In this document: positions 45,152-54,532 of the stretch, piece after piece | How the letters are laid out: the number at the start of each line of letters is the position of its first letter | Numbering within the stretch: the first letter of the stretch is position 1 | Source of the DNA: Pedobacter caeni | Lineage (GTDB): Bacteria; Bacteroidota; Bacteroidia; Sphingobacteriales; Sphingobacteriaceae | NCBI RefSeq assembly: GCF_900129215.1 | Contig: NZ_FQUQ01000002.1 | Span: 682,001 to 746,000, forward strand | DNA length: 64,000 nt | Direction: 5' to 3' | Notes under the pieces: generated by a model | Databases searched by the model: none | Seen by the model: the letters and a program-made list of their open reading frames with translations, nothing else | What the model was told of the DNA's origin: nothing | Position numbers and translations under genes: made by a program

Positions 45152-46081
45152 TTATGGATTTTGTTTCAAAGGAAACCTCAAAGCATTGCGGTTTTTGTAC
45201 TGATTTGGGGAAAGTCCCATGATATTTCTAAACAATCTGGAAAAATAATACTGATCTGAAAAGCCGAGTTCTGCGGCAATCTCCTTAATCAGCTTATTGC
45301 CAGAATATAACTCCTGACAAGCCTTTTGAATTTTAAGCTGGTTGAAATAGTCAATTGGGGAATGTCCGGTGCTGAGCCTGAAAATATTCGATAAATGAGA
45401 AACAGAGCAGCCTGATGTATTGGCAAATTCTGCAATACTAATCGACTTATTGAGGTACTTCTTCATGTATTCCATCACTTTCTGTACAATCAGCTCATGT
45501 GGATTGGTATGTTCTTTACGGATCAGGGATCCATGCTGAAAGAAAAAGAGGGTAAGGAAATTAACGAACAACAGATTTACATAAACCAGATATTGTGTAC
45601 TGTATCCTTGTTCCAGTGACAGAAATATCTCGTCGAACAGGGCAATGGCTTCGGTGCCGTAAGCAAAAGGTGTTGGCTGGAAAGATTGTAGGGTGAAAGA
45701 AAGGTGATTTAAGCCTGATAATCCATCTCCTCCGAATTTAACCCAGTAAAGGGTCCATGGATGATCTTCAGAAGCCCCATACTCATGTTCTATATGCTGG
45801 GGTAATACAAAAAATGTGTTTGGTTTGACCGGTTTTTTTTCACCATTCAGAATTACCCATCCTTCGCCATTCAGACAATAGATCATAATGTTATCCGAAC
45901 TGCCTGTTTTGCGGTGTGTATAATGATTTGAGGCTTCAGGATAATAGCCAATTTCCGTCAGGTAAAGCCCGTTAAGAAAGAGGCCATCTGTTTGGTGTTG
46001 CCTGATGATCTGGGGCGGAATGACAATGATTTTCCGCCCTTCACCATACCAGTAGTTTTTTGGAATTTTTGTTTTTGTCAT
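45152..46081 (-). CDS. AraC-family transcriptional regulator (fucose module 2)
   Basis: 309 residues, paralogue of the regulator at 15634-16530 (shared ordered motifs: SSDNIMIYCLNGEGWVILNG, NTFFVLPQHIEHEYGAS, HPWTLYWVKFGG). The C-terminal AraC domain is KSISIAEFANTSGCSVSHLSNIFR and IKEIAAELGFSDQYYFSRLFRNIMG. It diverges from the second fucosidase gene with a 114-base promoter region between, and likely activates that operon in response to fucose or a catabolite. Confidence 0.93.
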   Translation of the reverse strand: MTKTKIPKNYWYGEGRKIIVIPPQIIRQHQTDGLFLNGLYLTEIGYYPEASNHYTHRKTGSSDNIMIYCLNGEGWVILNGEKKPVKPNTFFVLPQHIEHEYGASEDHPWTLYWVKFGGDGLSGLNHLSFTLQSFQPTPFAYGTEAIALFDEIFLSLEQGYSTQYLVYVNLLFVNFLTLFFFQHGSLIRKEHTNPHELIVQKVMEYMKKYLNKSISIAEFANTSGCSVSHLSNIFRLSTGHSPIDYFNQLKIQKACQELYSGNKLIKEIAAELGFSDQYYFSRLFRNIMGLSPNQYKNRNALRFPLKQNP

Positions 46082-46100
46082 GATAAGTAAAGTTTGGAAA

Positions 46101-46108
46101 ATAATCCA
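46101..46108. promoter_or_regulatory. Candidate regulator site core ATAATCCA
   Basis: Shared core of the candidate operators at 11416 and 16641, here 88 bases before the second fucosidase start. TTTTTCTG at 46131 also recurs in the first divergent region. Support is weak for a single short motif. Confidence 0.25.
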
Positions 46109-46195
46109 TCAATTTTAGGAAATCATCTATTTTTCTGAGCTGAACTTAGTAATAACTTGGACTTATCTTAAAATAAAGACAACCCGACACCACTT

Positions 46196-47671
46196 ATGAA
46201 GCCAAAACTGATCAAACTGTTTTCTTCTATTGCATTGATGAGCTTTCTGTTTGGCTCAGGAAACGCACAATCGTACACCGCAGATTGGAAAAGTCTTGAT
46301 CAAAGACCCGTTCCGGAATGGTTTAAAGATGCAAAGTTTGGTATTTTTATTACCTGGGGGCCTTATTCTGTTCCTGCTTATGCGCCAAAAGGACAATATG
46401 CGGAGTGGTATCAATACTGGCTGCAAACGAATGCTTTTAAAGGAGCAGTAGCGAAATACCATAAGGAGGTATTTGGTGATCAGACCTATTATGAGATGGC
46501 AAAAGATTTTAAGGCCGAGTTGTATCAACCTGAGGAATGGGCTAAGCTCATTGAGCAATCAGGTGCAAAATATGTGGTACCTGTGGCCAAACATCATGAT
46601 GGTTTTTGCTGGTGGCCAAATAAATATGCCAATGAAATCTGGGGTTTCCCATGGACTGCAATGGATATCGGCCCGAAAAGGGATCTGTTAGGAGAACTGT
46701 TTGCTGCCATAAAAAAGACTTCAGTAAAACCAGGAGTTTATTTTTCCTGGTATGAGTGGTTTAATCCCCTATACAAACAAAATCCTGAAAAATATGCATT
46801 GGAGTATGCCATTCCCCAGGCAAAAGATTTAATTGAAAGATATCAGCCCGCTGTCTTCTGGACAGATGGAGATTGGGACCAAAGCGACACCACCTGGCAT
46901 GCTACAGAATTCCTGAGCTGGGTGTACAACGAAAGCCTGGTAAAGAAGAATATTGTTACTTATGATCGTTATGGTAAGGGAATCCGATTTAAACATGGGA
47001 GTGTTTATACTCCCGAATATCAGCCTGATATGGAATTTGGAAACCATTATTTTGAAGAAAGCAGAGGAATCGGATTTTCCTACAGTTATAATAAAATGGA
47101 AGACGCCTGGGACTATAATTCCCCACAAATATTGGTATTGCTCCTGAGTGATCTGGTGAGCCGGGGAGGGAATCTTTTACTGGATATTGGTCCCGATGGC
47201 TCAGGAAAAATTCCGCCTATTATGCAGGAACGGCTATTACAGATCGGTAGCTGGCTCAAAAAAAATGGAGAAGCGATTTATAATACGCGGACATGGTCCA
47301 GACCTTGTCAATGGAGCGAAGGAAAACGGGATTATAAACCGGAAAGAACACCTGGAGATTTTAAAGCAAATGGCGACTTTATGCTGAAGATGACTATTGA
47401 TCCGGAACCTGGTTATGCGGTAAAGGAATGCTTTTTTACGACCAATCCTATCACTAATAAATCCTATGCCATCTTGCCAAAATGGCCAGTGAACAACAGG
47501 TTTGTAATTAAAGACCTGAAAATGAAAAAGGATAGTAAAGTCCATTTGCTGGAAACCGGAGAAGCGTTAAAGTGGAGACAGGAGAAAGAAGATGTGGTGG
47601 TTACCTTTCCGGCATTTAACCCAGACAGGCATAAAAGCGAATATGCTTTTGCGATGAGCATCACTAATTAA
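46196..47671 (+). CDS. GH29 alpha-L-fucosidase-like enzyme (module 2)
   Basis: 491 residues with a signal peptide (FGSGNAQS). GH29 features: FGIFITWGPYSVPAYAPKG, VAKHHDGFCWW (132-139), nucleophile Asp224 in VFWTDGDWD, and SRGGNLLLDIGPDGSGKIPP. The usual FGIFIHWG has Thr53 (codon ACC) where other members have His, a residue that contacts the fucose ring, so its specificity may be changed. The C-terminal part is a beta sandwich (RFVIKDLKMKKDSKVHLLE). It is first in an operon with RraA, UxaA and FucP. Confidence 0.9.
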   Translation: MKPKLIKLFSSIALMSFLFGSGNAQSYTADWKSLDQRPVPEWFKDAKFGIFITWGPYSVPAYAPKGQYAEWYQYWLQTNAFKGAVAKYHKEVFGDQTYYEMAKDFKAELYQPEEWAKLIEQSGAKYVVPVAKHHDGFCWWPNKYANEIWGFPWTAMDIGPKRDLLGELFAAIKKTSVKPGVYFSWYEWFNPLYKQNPEKYALEYAIPQAKDLIERYQPAVFWTDGDWDQSDTTWHATEFLSWVYNESLVKKNIVTYDRYGKGIRFKHGSVYTPEYQPDMEFGNHYFEESRGIGFSYSYNKMEDAWDYNSPQILVLLLSDLVSRGGNLLLDIGPDGSGKIPPIMQERLLQIGSWLKKNGEAIYNTRTWSRPCQWSEGKRDYKPERTPGDFKANGDFMLKMTIDPEPGYAVKECFFTTNPITNKSYAILPKWPVNNRFVIKDLKMKKDSKVHLLETGEALKWRQEKEDVVVTFPAFNPDRHKSEYAFAMSITN

Positions 47672-47676
47672 AACAA

Positions 47677-48333
47677 ATGAATAAAACTGAAGAATTTGCA
47701 GAACGATTAAGCAAATGTTATACCGGAGCAGTATATGATGTGATGAGAAATATGGGCTTGCCGGATCAGCTGCTGCCTAACCACATCCGCCCGTTGAACC
47801 TGCAGCATAAGATCGCCGGTCCTGTATTTACCATTTCGGGAAAGATCGACAGGAGTCTGGACAAAGACAGCTCTTTATTGAAATGGTGTGAAATGCTGTC
47901 CAAAGCACCAACAGGCCATGTTTTGATTTGTCAACCCAATGATGATACCCTGGCGCATATGGGTGAATTGTCTGCAGAAACGCTTACCTTTAAGGGAGTC
48001 CTGGGGTATATTGTGGACGGTGGATGCAGAGACAGTGCTTTTATAGAGGAGATCGGATTTCCAGTATATTGCAGCTATTTTACACCAAGAGATGTGGTGT
48101 CTGTCTGGTATGCTACAGAGCTGGGTGGAGAGATCTGTATCGGTGGAGTCCGGATCTCGAGTGGAGATTTTGTGCTGGCAGACAGGGATGGGGTCATCAT
48201 CATCCCTCAAGACGTTGTTCAGGAGGTTCTGGAAAAAACAGAAGAGGTACTGCTAACCGAAAATCTGGTTCGAAAGGCTATTTTATCAGGCACAGACCCT
48301 GTAGATGCATATTTGCAATTTAGAAAATTCTAA
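47677..48333 (+). CDS. RraA/HMG-aldolase family protein
   Basis: 218 residues of the RraA fold that includes 4-hydroxy-4-methyl-2-oxoglutarate aldolases. It has GELSAETLTFKGVLGYIVDGGCRDSAFI, with Arg118 and Asp119 at the aldolase active site, and SSGDFVLADRDGVIIIP. In this operon it may split a 2-keto-3-deoxy sugar acid such as 2-keto-3-deoxy-L-fuconate to pyruvate and an aldehyde. That is inferred from context, since the window otherwise lacks an enzyme for the step. It starts 5 bases after the fucosidase. Confidence 0.85.
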   Translation: MNKTEEFAERLSKCYTGAVYDVMRNMGLPDQLLPNHIRPLNLQHKIAGPVFTISGKIDRSLDKDSSLLKWCEMLSKAPTGHVLICQPNDDTLAHMGELSAETLTFKGVLGYIVDGGCRDSAFIEEIGFPVYCSYFTPRDVVSVWYATELGGEICIGGVRISSGDFVLADRDGVIIIPQDVVQEVLEKTEEVLLTENLVRKAILSGTDPVDAYLQFRKF

Positions 48334-48335
48334 CC

Positions 48336-48608
48336 ATGACAAAACTGATTAAACTTCATCCTTTAGACAATGTACTTGTTGTCGTGGAGGAAATTAATGC
48401 TGCTGAGCGATTGCTCATCAACGACAATATGGTGTACATTCCTGATGCAATTGCTATCGGACATAAAATTGCTGAAGGCTTTATTGAATCAGGAGAAAAA
48501 ATCATTAAATATGGTGTTCCTATTGGTTCTGCAATAACAAGAATCGCTATAGGAATGCACGTTCATCTTCATAACATGAAGAGCGACTATATTCCAACCC
48601 ATTATTAA
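48336..48608 (+). CDS. UxaA-type dehydratase small (SAF domain) subunit
   Basis: 90 residues equal to the N-terminal domain of altronate/galactarate dehydratases: LHPLDNVLVVVEEI, HKIAEGFIESGEKIIKYGVPIGSAITRIAIGMHVHLHNM. The His and small residues at the end form the SAF-domain fold. It is encoded 2 bases after the RraA gene and 11 bases before the large part, so one enzyme is split into two chains, a common arrangement. Confidence 0.88.
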   Translation: MTKLIKLHPLDNVLVVVEEINAAERLLINDNMVYIPDAIAIGHKIAEGFIESGEKIIKYGVPIGSAITRIAIGMHVHLHNMKSDYIPTHY

Positions 48609-48619
48609 AAAATAAGCAT

Positions 48620-49813
48620 ATGGAGTGGCAGGGATATTTAAGAAGTGATGGCCGGAAAGGCATTCGAAACTATATTCTGGTAGTATATCTGGTCGAATGT
48701 GCGCATCACGTGGCGAGGTCAATCGCACAACAGTTTAGGGAAGACACCGTTCAGCTAATTGGTTTTGCAGGGTGTTATCCAAACGAATATGCAGACCGGA
48801 TTATGAATGCTTTGTGTACCCACCCAAATGTGGGTGGGGTGTTGCTGGTTTCCCTGGGTTGTGAAAGTTTTAAGCGTCAGCGGCTGGAAGAAAATATTAA
48901 AGCCACAGGAAGGCCCGTCCGGACCATTGTAATTCAGGAAAGCGGAGGTACAAAAAAGACGATTGAGGAAGGAATAGATTGGTTACAAAAGATCCTTCCT
49001 GATGTGGCCATAACGCCGCGTGTTCCCATGACAGTTGATGAACTGATCGTAGGAACGATATGTGGCGGGAGTGATGCAACCAGTGGGATCACTGCAAATC
49101 CTGCCGTAGGCAGGACCTTTAATCAGCTGGTAGAACGCAAGGCGATCGTGATTTTTGAGGAAACAGGAGAAATGATTGGTCTGGAAAACATCATGAGCAG
49201 CAGGGCGATAAGCACCGGGCTCGCCGGAGAGCTCAAAGCATCGGTAGAAAAAGCAGCCCGTTATTATACTTCAATGGGACATGGAAGCTTTGCACCTGGA
49301 AATGCAGATGGAGGGCTGACCACCATCGAAGAAAAATCAATGGGTGCCTATTGCAAAAGTGGAGATTCCCCGATCTCCGGGCTTATTAAACCTGGCGACA
49401 GGCCCATAAAGTCTGGTTTATATCTTATGGATGTTGTACCAGACGGAGACCCGAAATTTGGCTTCCCAAATATTAATGACAATGTTGAAATTGCAGAAAT
49501 GATTGCCAGTGGCTGTCATACCATTCTCTTTACTACGGGCAGAGGCTCTGTGGTAGGATCTGCAATCTCTCCGGTGATCAAAATCTGTGCGAACCCTCAG
49601 ACTTATCAGCGTATGTCGGATGATATGGACATTAATGCCGGGACTATTTTAACCGGAACAAGGACCATCGACGAGGTGGCTGAAGAAATTTTTCAAAACA
49701 TACTGCAGGTTGCTGCTGGGAAAAAGACCTGTTCTGAGGAACTGGGACACCAGGAGTTCATCTTAACCTATAAAACCTTTACCCCAATCGGCCCGGCTTG
49801 TCTGCCTGCCTGA
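48620..49813 (+). CDS. UxaA-type sugar acid dehydratase, large subunit
   Basis: 397 residues with the altronate/galactarate dehydratase core: GRKGIRNYILVVYLVECAHHVARSI, VLLVSLGCESFKRQRLEENI, TICGGSDATSGITANPAVGRTF and LYLMDVVPDGDPKFGFPNINDNVEIAEMIASGCHTILFTTGRGSVVGSAISPVIKICANP. Cys residues in these segments may hold an iron centre. With the neighbours it would dehydrate a sugar acid, possibly L-fuconate or L-galactonate. It is unrelated to the enolase-type dehydratase at 11502, which does the same chemistry. Confidence 0.88.
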   Translation: MEWQGYLRSDGRKGIRNYILVVYLVECAHHVARSIAQQFREDTVQLIGFAGCYPNEYADRIMNALCTHPNVGGVLLVSLGCESFKRQRLEENIKATGRPVRTIVIQESGGTKKTIEEGIDWLQKILPDVAITPRVPMTVDELIVGTICGGSDATSGITANPAVGRTFNQLVERKAIVIFEETGEMIGLENIMSSRAISTGLAGELKASVEKAARYYTSMGHGSFAPGNADGGLTTIEEKSMGAYCKSGDSPISGLIKPGDRPIKSGLYLMDVVPDGDPKFGFPNINDNVEIAEMIASGCHTILFTTGRGSVVGSAISPVIKICANPQTYQRMSDDMDINAGTILTGTRTIDEVAEEIFQNILQVAAGKKTCSEELGHQEFILTYKTFTPIGPACLPA

Positions 49814-49837
49814 TCAATAACTAAAATACTTTTTAAA

Positions 49838-51112
49838 ATGAAATTAACAGCTGCGGATAGCATGCCTTATCAAAAAGAAAAAAATAGGGTATTTCTAGGA
49901 GGCACTGTGCTTGTGATCAGTCTTTTTTTCCTCTGGGCACTCACGGCCAACTTATTGCCAATACTGATTCCCCACCTGAAAAAAGCCTGTAGGTTAAGCG
50001 TATTGGAATCTTCCCTGATTGATTCTGCCTATTGGATTGCCTATTTTGTGATTGCAATCCCCGCTGGGCTAGTCATGAAAAGGTTCGGCTATAAGAGAGC
50101 AATCATCACTGGTCTTTTGCTGGCTGCAGTGGGTGCTTTTCTGTTTTACCCAGCTGCTGAATCGAGGTCATTTGCGTTTTTCCTGTTTGCATTATTTATT
50201 CTTGCATCCGGGATGACCTTCCTGGAAACCTCAGCCAATCCGTTTATGACGATCTTAGGTGACCCTGCTACTGCATCCGGCCGCTTGAATTTTGCCCAGG
50301 CATTTAATGGTTTGGGTGCTTTTATTGCCTCCATGTTTCTCAGCAAACTGATCATTGCTGAAAAACTGAAAACACCGGCAGAACTCGAACAGTTATCGCC
50401 GGAAAACCTGGATCATTATTATTCCTCCCTCTTTCATCAGCTTAAATTTCCATACCTGCTGATTGGCACAATCCTGGTAGGGGTGGCCATATTATTCATG
50501 ATCACGAGATTCTCTTCAAATCATATTCCAGGGAAAGATCATGCTGCGGGAAAAATTTCTTTAGCTGCGCAACCACAATTGCTAAGGGGAATCCTTACAC
50601 AATTCTTTTATGTAGGTGCCCAGGTTTGCGTGTCCAGTTTTTTTATTTTATATGCCACATCGGTAACTGGAATGACCGAATATGCAGCGACCAATTATCT
50701 TGGATTGCTGTTGCTGAGTTTCATGACCGGGCGATATCTGGGCTCTTTTATCATGAAATATGTAAAACCGGAAAATTTATTATGGATATATGCATCGGTT
50801 AGCATACTGTTGATGCTTTTTATTGTCCTCATTGGTGGGAAAAGTGCTTTATGGGCTTTCATCGGCCTGGAGTTCTTCATGTCGATTATGTATCCCACGA
50901 TATTTTCTCTGGCGATCAGAAATCTGGGAAACAATACACCGATAGGTTCTTCTTATATGGTGATGGCAATTATTGGTGGCGCGATATTCCCACCAATATT
51001 GGGTTATCTGTCGGATTTAACGGGAAGCATCCGCATTGCGTACCTGGTTCCCCTGATCTGCTTTATTCCGGTCGCCTGGTTTGGATGGCAGGCAAGAATC
51101 GGAAAACCTTAG
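49838..51112 (+). CDS. fucP: L-fucose:H+ symporter (FucP family MFS)
   Basis: 424-residue MFS sugar transporter with 12 helices. FFLWALTANLLPILIPHLKKACRLS at the start, AYFVIAIPAGLVMKRFGYKRAIITGLLLAAVGAFLF, ETSANPFMTILGDPATASGRLNFAQAFNGLG and VGAQVCVSSFFI are hallmarks of FucP. The last gene in the second fucose operon, it is an independent route for fucose beside the SSS symporter of module 1. Confidence 0.92.
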   Translation: MKLTAADSMPYQKEKNRVFLGGTVLVISLFFLWALTANLLPILIPHLKKACRLSVLESSLIDSAYWIAYFVIAIPAGLVMKRFGYKRAIITGLLLAAVGAFLFYPAAESRSFAFFLFALFILASGMTFLETSANPFMTILGDPATASGRLNFAQAFNGLGAFIASMFLSKLIIAEKLKTPAELEQLSPENLDHYYSSLFHQLKFPYLLIGTILVGVAILFMITRFSSNHIPGKDHAAGKISLAAQPQLLRGILTQFFYVGAQVCVSSFFILYATSVTGMTEYAATNYLGLLLLSFMTGRYLGSFIMKYVKPENLLWIYASVSILLMLFIVLIGGKSALWAFIGLEFFMSIMYPTIFSLAIRNLGNNTPIGSSYMVMAIIGGAIFPPILGYLSDLTGSIRIAYLVPLICFIPVAWFGWQARIGKP

Positions 51113-51169
51113 TTCTCTTTCGATCTTATTGTTACTTTTGGTTTCTTACATTTTTTCCCTTTGCCCGAT

Positions 51170-52849
51170 ATGAGACCAGGTATTTTGTTTTTACTATTAA
51201 TGCTGAATGTTGCCATTGGAAGGTCACAAACCTATAAGCAACTGATTGATAGTGCAGGTCATATCAGTGAAACTGCTAAAGGTGCCGTTGGAAAGAGCAA
51301 GGCGCTGAATATTTATGAAAAAGCCTTTGCACTTTATCCAAAAAATATGAAGAATTGGGATCGTTATAAGGCTTCAATTCTGGCAGCTGCATTGGCTAAA
51401 AAGGATCAGGCTTTTAAACAGCTGGCTTTCCTGGCAAAGGATGGTCTTGCCAACAATCCGGGATGGGAAATTATTACCGGAGCGGATGCTGCAGCGGATT
51501 ATAAAAACTTATTGAAGGACCCGAGGTGGAAAAAACTGGAGCAAAAAGCCCGGTTGGAGAGGAAAACATTTTATCAGTTGCTGATGGTTCATCAACAGGA
51601 GTTTCAACGGCGGGTATCTCCTGATAAAAATAGGATGGAACAGCAAAATGGAAAAGAACTGTATCGCTATTTGAAGGATGAAGAGGGCTTTTTAGCTAAG
51701 AAAAGCCGTGATTATTCCATTCAATTTAAGATCAGTGATACGGCAATCACTTCCTATTATGTGAGGCTACCCAAAGACTATAATCCGAAAAAGCGCTATT
51801 CTCTTTTGTTCTTTTTGCATGGGGCTGTAAATTATACTTCCCTGGCAGACTATCAAAGTAGTTATATTCTTGGCGACTGGAACAGGTTTTATACCAAATA
51901 TGCCGATCAGCAGGAGGTCATCATGGTATATCCTGCGGGTTCAAAAAAATACAACTGGATGAAACCCGATGATGGTTTCTTTATGATCCCTGCAATGCTC
52001 AGAGAAATTAAAAAATCCATTAATATAGATGACGATAAAGTTTTTATTTCGGGACATTCCAATGGAGCTACAGGTTCATTCTCTTATCTCATGAAACAAC
52101 AAAGTCCTTTTGCTGGTTTTTATGGGTTTAATACCAAACCAAAAGTGTTCACAGGAGGGACCTTTATTAAGAACATATTGAACCGTTCCTTTTTTAATGT
52201 GTCTACGGATATGGATTATTATTATCATCCTGATGCCCATGATTCTTTAACCGTAATGATGAAAAAAATAGGTGCCGACTATCATGACCATCGTTATAAC
52301 GGATTTCCTCATTCTTTTCCTGAATATGATGAATCTGAACCTGCTATGTAATTGCTTTTTAAGGACTTGCTGGTAAGAAAGAGAAAACCTTTTCCAGGTA
52401 AAATTTACTGGGAATGTGATGATCTGAGATATGGTAAGGCCGATTGGATCCAGATTTCCGGATTAGACACCAGCCAGCAGCGCACCAACTGGCATGATAA
52501 CCTCAATTTCGACATTTTTAAGCAATGGAGATATAACCAAAACGATAGCCTGGTGCAACGTGATACTATATTGAAGGCCTTTAGTTTTCCCAGGAAACCG
52601 GCTGCGGTAAAAGGGAATTACCGGGATAATGAATTTCATATAGAAACATCGGCTGTCGGGAGTTTTAGTATCTTCATTTCGCCGGAGATGGTGAACATGG
52701 ATAAGCCGGTAACCATTTTTGTAAATGGGCTGAAAAGAATGAGCCGGCTACCTGAATACAATAAAAAATTTATAATGCGGAATTTTAATTCAGACAGAGA
52801 TAGAAAGGCGATTTGGGTTGATGAATTTAAAATACCTGCAATAAGGTGA
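51170..52849 (+). pseudogene. Secreted esterase-like gene with in-frame stop
   Basis: One continuous frame is interrupted by TAA at 52349-52351. Before it: a signal peptide (MLNVAIGRSQ), a helical TPR-like segment (about 25-130), and an alpha/beta-hydrolase domain with LLFFLHGAVNYTSL, the nucleophile GHSNG (Ser297) and a likely His (GFPHSFPEYD) just before the stop. After it: 165 residues (RKPFPGKIYWECDDLRYGKADWIQI) that clearly belong to the same protein. A start at ATG 51170 is preferred over TTG 51161. A single base change from CAA or similar would explain the break; a sequencing error is also possible. Function: predicted peptidase or esterase. Confidence 0.75.
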
Positions 52850-52856
52850 TGAAGCT

Positions 52857-54482
52857 ATGATGGAAAACCAAAAGAAAAAGCTCAAAAGAACGGTATCCCT
52901 GGTTAAAATACTGGCGAAGTACGGATTTGGAGAGCTGCTCAATTATACCAATAATCAGGTGGAAGGGGAGATTTCGGCACTCAGCGTTTATGAGCGGATC
53001 AGGATGGCGTTGGAAGAGCTTGGACCAACCTATGTGAAATTCGGACAGGCTTTCAGTAGTAGAGAAGACCTTTTGCCTATGGAGATGATCCTGGAACTGC
53101 GAAAGTTGCAGGACAATGTGGAGGCTAAGCCAATGGATGTCCCGGAGCTGTTAAAAGTAAATCTGGATATTGATCCTGAGGAATTCTTTGCAGAGATCGG
53201 TGCGGAACCTTTCGCTTCGGCTTCTATTTCTCAGGTGTACAAAGCAACATTGAAAGACGGAGCACCGGTCATCTTAAAAATAAAGCGTCCCGGAATCAGG
53301 GAGGTGGTTGCTTCGGACATGCTCATTATGAAAGACATCGCCAAACTGCTGGTCAGTTACAGTGAAACATTCCGTAGAATCAACCTTGTTGAAGTGCTGG
53401 AAGCATTCGAAAAATCCATCTTTCAGGAACTTTCTTTTCTCAATGAACTGGCCAATATCGCCCGCTTTTCGAGAAACTTTAAAGGCAATGAATCCATTTA
53501 TCTGGCTAAAGTTTATCCGGAGCTCTCAAATGACAATATCCTTTGTATGGAGTTTTTAGATGGAGTTAAAATCAGCGATAAATCAGCGCTGATTGCGATG
53601 GGTTTGGACCCTGCAGCCATTGCAAGAAAAGGCTTGGACCTCTTCCTTGTCCAGGTATTGGAGCATGGCTTCTTTCATGCAGATCCCCATCCCGGAAACC
53701 TGATGGTACTTGAAAACGGGCAGATTGCCTTTATAGACTTTGGCTCCATGGGAAGCCTTACGCCTATAGAAAAAGAGTTGCTGGAAGATTTTGTTTCCCA
53801 TTTTATGGCACAGGATGCAAAGCGTTTAATTGCCACCATGAAAAAGATGGCAATACGCTTTAATGTAACTGACGAAAATCAACTGGAAAAAGACATTCAT
53901 GGATTCTTTAGCTTGCTGGATGGGGCATCGCTGGAAGAAATGGACATCAAGGAAGTCCTGGGCAAGTTTTCAGCAATCCTGAATAATAATGAAATATTAA
54001 TGCCCGATCACCTTTACCTTCTGGTACGCGGAATTGTACTTATAGAAGGAATTGGACGTGCCCTTGTGCCGGACTTAAATATTATTGAAAGTTTACGTCC
54101 GTATATCTTAAAAATCGCATTTCGCAAACTCAGTCCTGAAGAACTTAAGAAAAGCGGATTGAAACTGCTGAGGACACTTACCGAAACGCTGAAAACAATG
54201 CCGGACGATGTACAGTCTATCATTGGTAAACTGAACACCGGAGAACTGAAAATTCAACAGGAAGTACAGGGCTTATCCGCGTTTAAAAAAATGATGGGAA
54301 AGGAGATGAACAGAATGATCATGGCGGTGATGATGTGCGGTTTTCTCATCAGTTCTGCCATCCTGATTTTAGCCGATAAACCTCCAAAGCTTGCGGGGAT
54401 ACCTGTTCTTGCATTAGCTGGTTTCTTAATTAGTGTGATCCTAGGCCTGTATAGTATCACTTCTTCCCGGCCTAAGAATTGA
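52857..54482 (+). CDS. ABC1/AarF/UbiB family atypical kinase
   Basis: 541 residues. The UbiB signature PTYVKFGQAFSSREDLLP (KxGQ, 61-64) is followed by GAEPFASASISQVYKATLKDG, the Lys-containing VILKIKRPGI, FFHADPHPGNLMV and IAFIDFGSMGSL. Two C-terminal transmembrane helices (MAVMMCGFLISSAILIL and VLALAGFLISVILGLYSI) anchor it. Family members support quinone biosynthesis or lipid handling; the substrate is unresolved. Confidence 0.92.
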   Translation: MMENQKKKLKRTVSLVKILAKYGFGELLNYTNNQVEGEISALSVYERIRMALEELGPTYVKFGQAFSSREDLLPMEMILELRKLQDNVEAKPMDVPELLKVNLDIDPEEFFAEIGAEPFASASISQVYKATLKDGAPVILKIKRPGIREVVASDMLIMKDIAKLLVSYSETFRRINLVEVLEAFEKSIFQELSFLNELANIARFSRNFKGNESIYLAKVYPELSNDNILCMEFLDGVKISDKSALIAMGLDPAAIARKGLDLFLVQVLEHGFFHADPHPGNLMVLENGQIAFIDFGSMGSLTPIEKELLEDFVSHFMAQDAKRLIATMKKMAIRFNVTDENQLEKDIHGFFSLLDGASLEEMDIKEVLGKFSAILNNNEILMPDHLYLLVRGIVLIEGIGRALVPDLNIIESLRPYILKIAFRKLSPEELKKSGLKLLRTLTETLKTMPDDVQSIIGKLNTGELKIQQEVQGLSAFKKMMGKEMNRMIMAVMMCGFLISSAILILADKPPKLAGIPVLALAGFLISVILGLYSITSSRPKN

Positions 54483-54532
54483 TGTTTCATCATTAAAATA
54501 TTCTAGATTTACATCATAGGAAATTCACAGAT

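Noticed and set aside
52349..52351. Programmed readthrough or recoding at TAA
   Set aside because: TAA is a poor recoding site and no downstream structure is evident; a mutation or base error is simpler.
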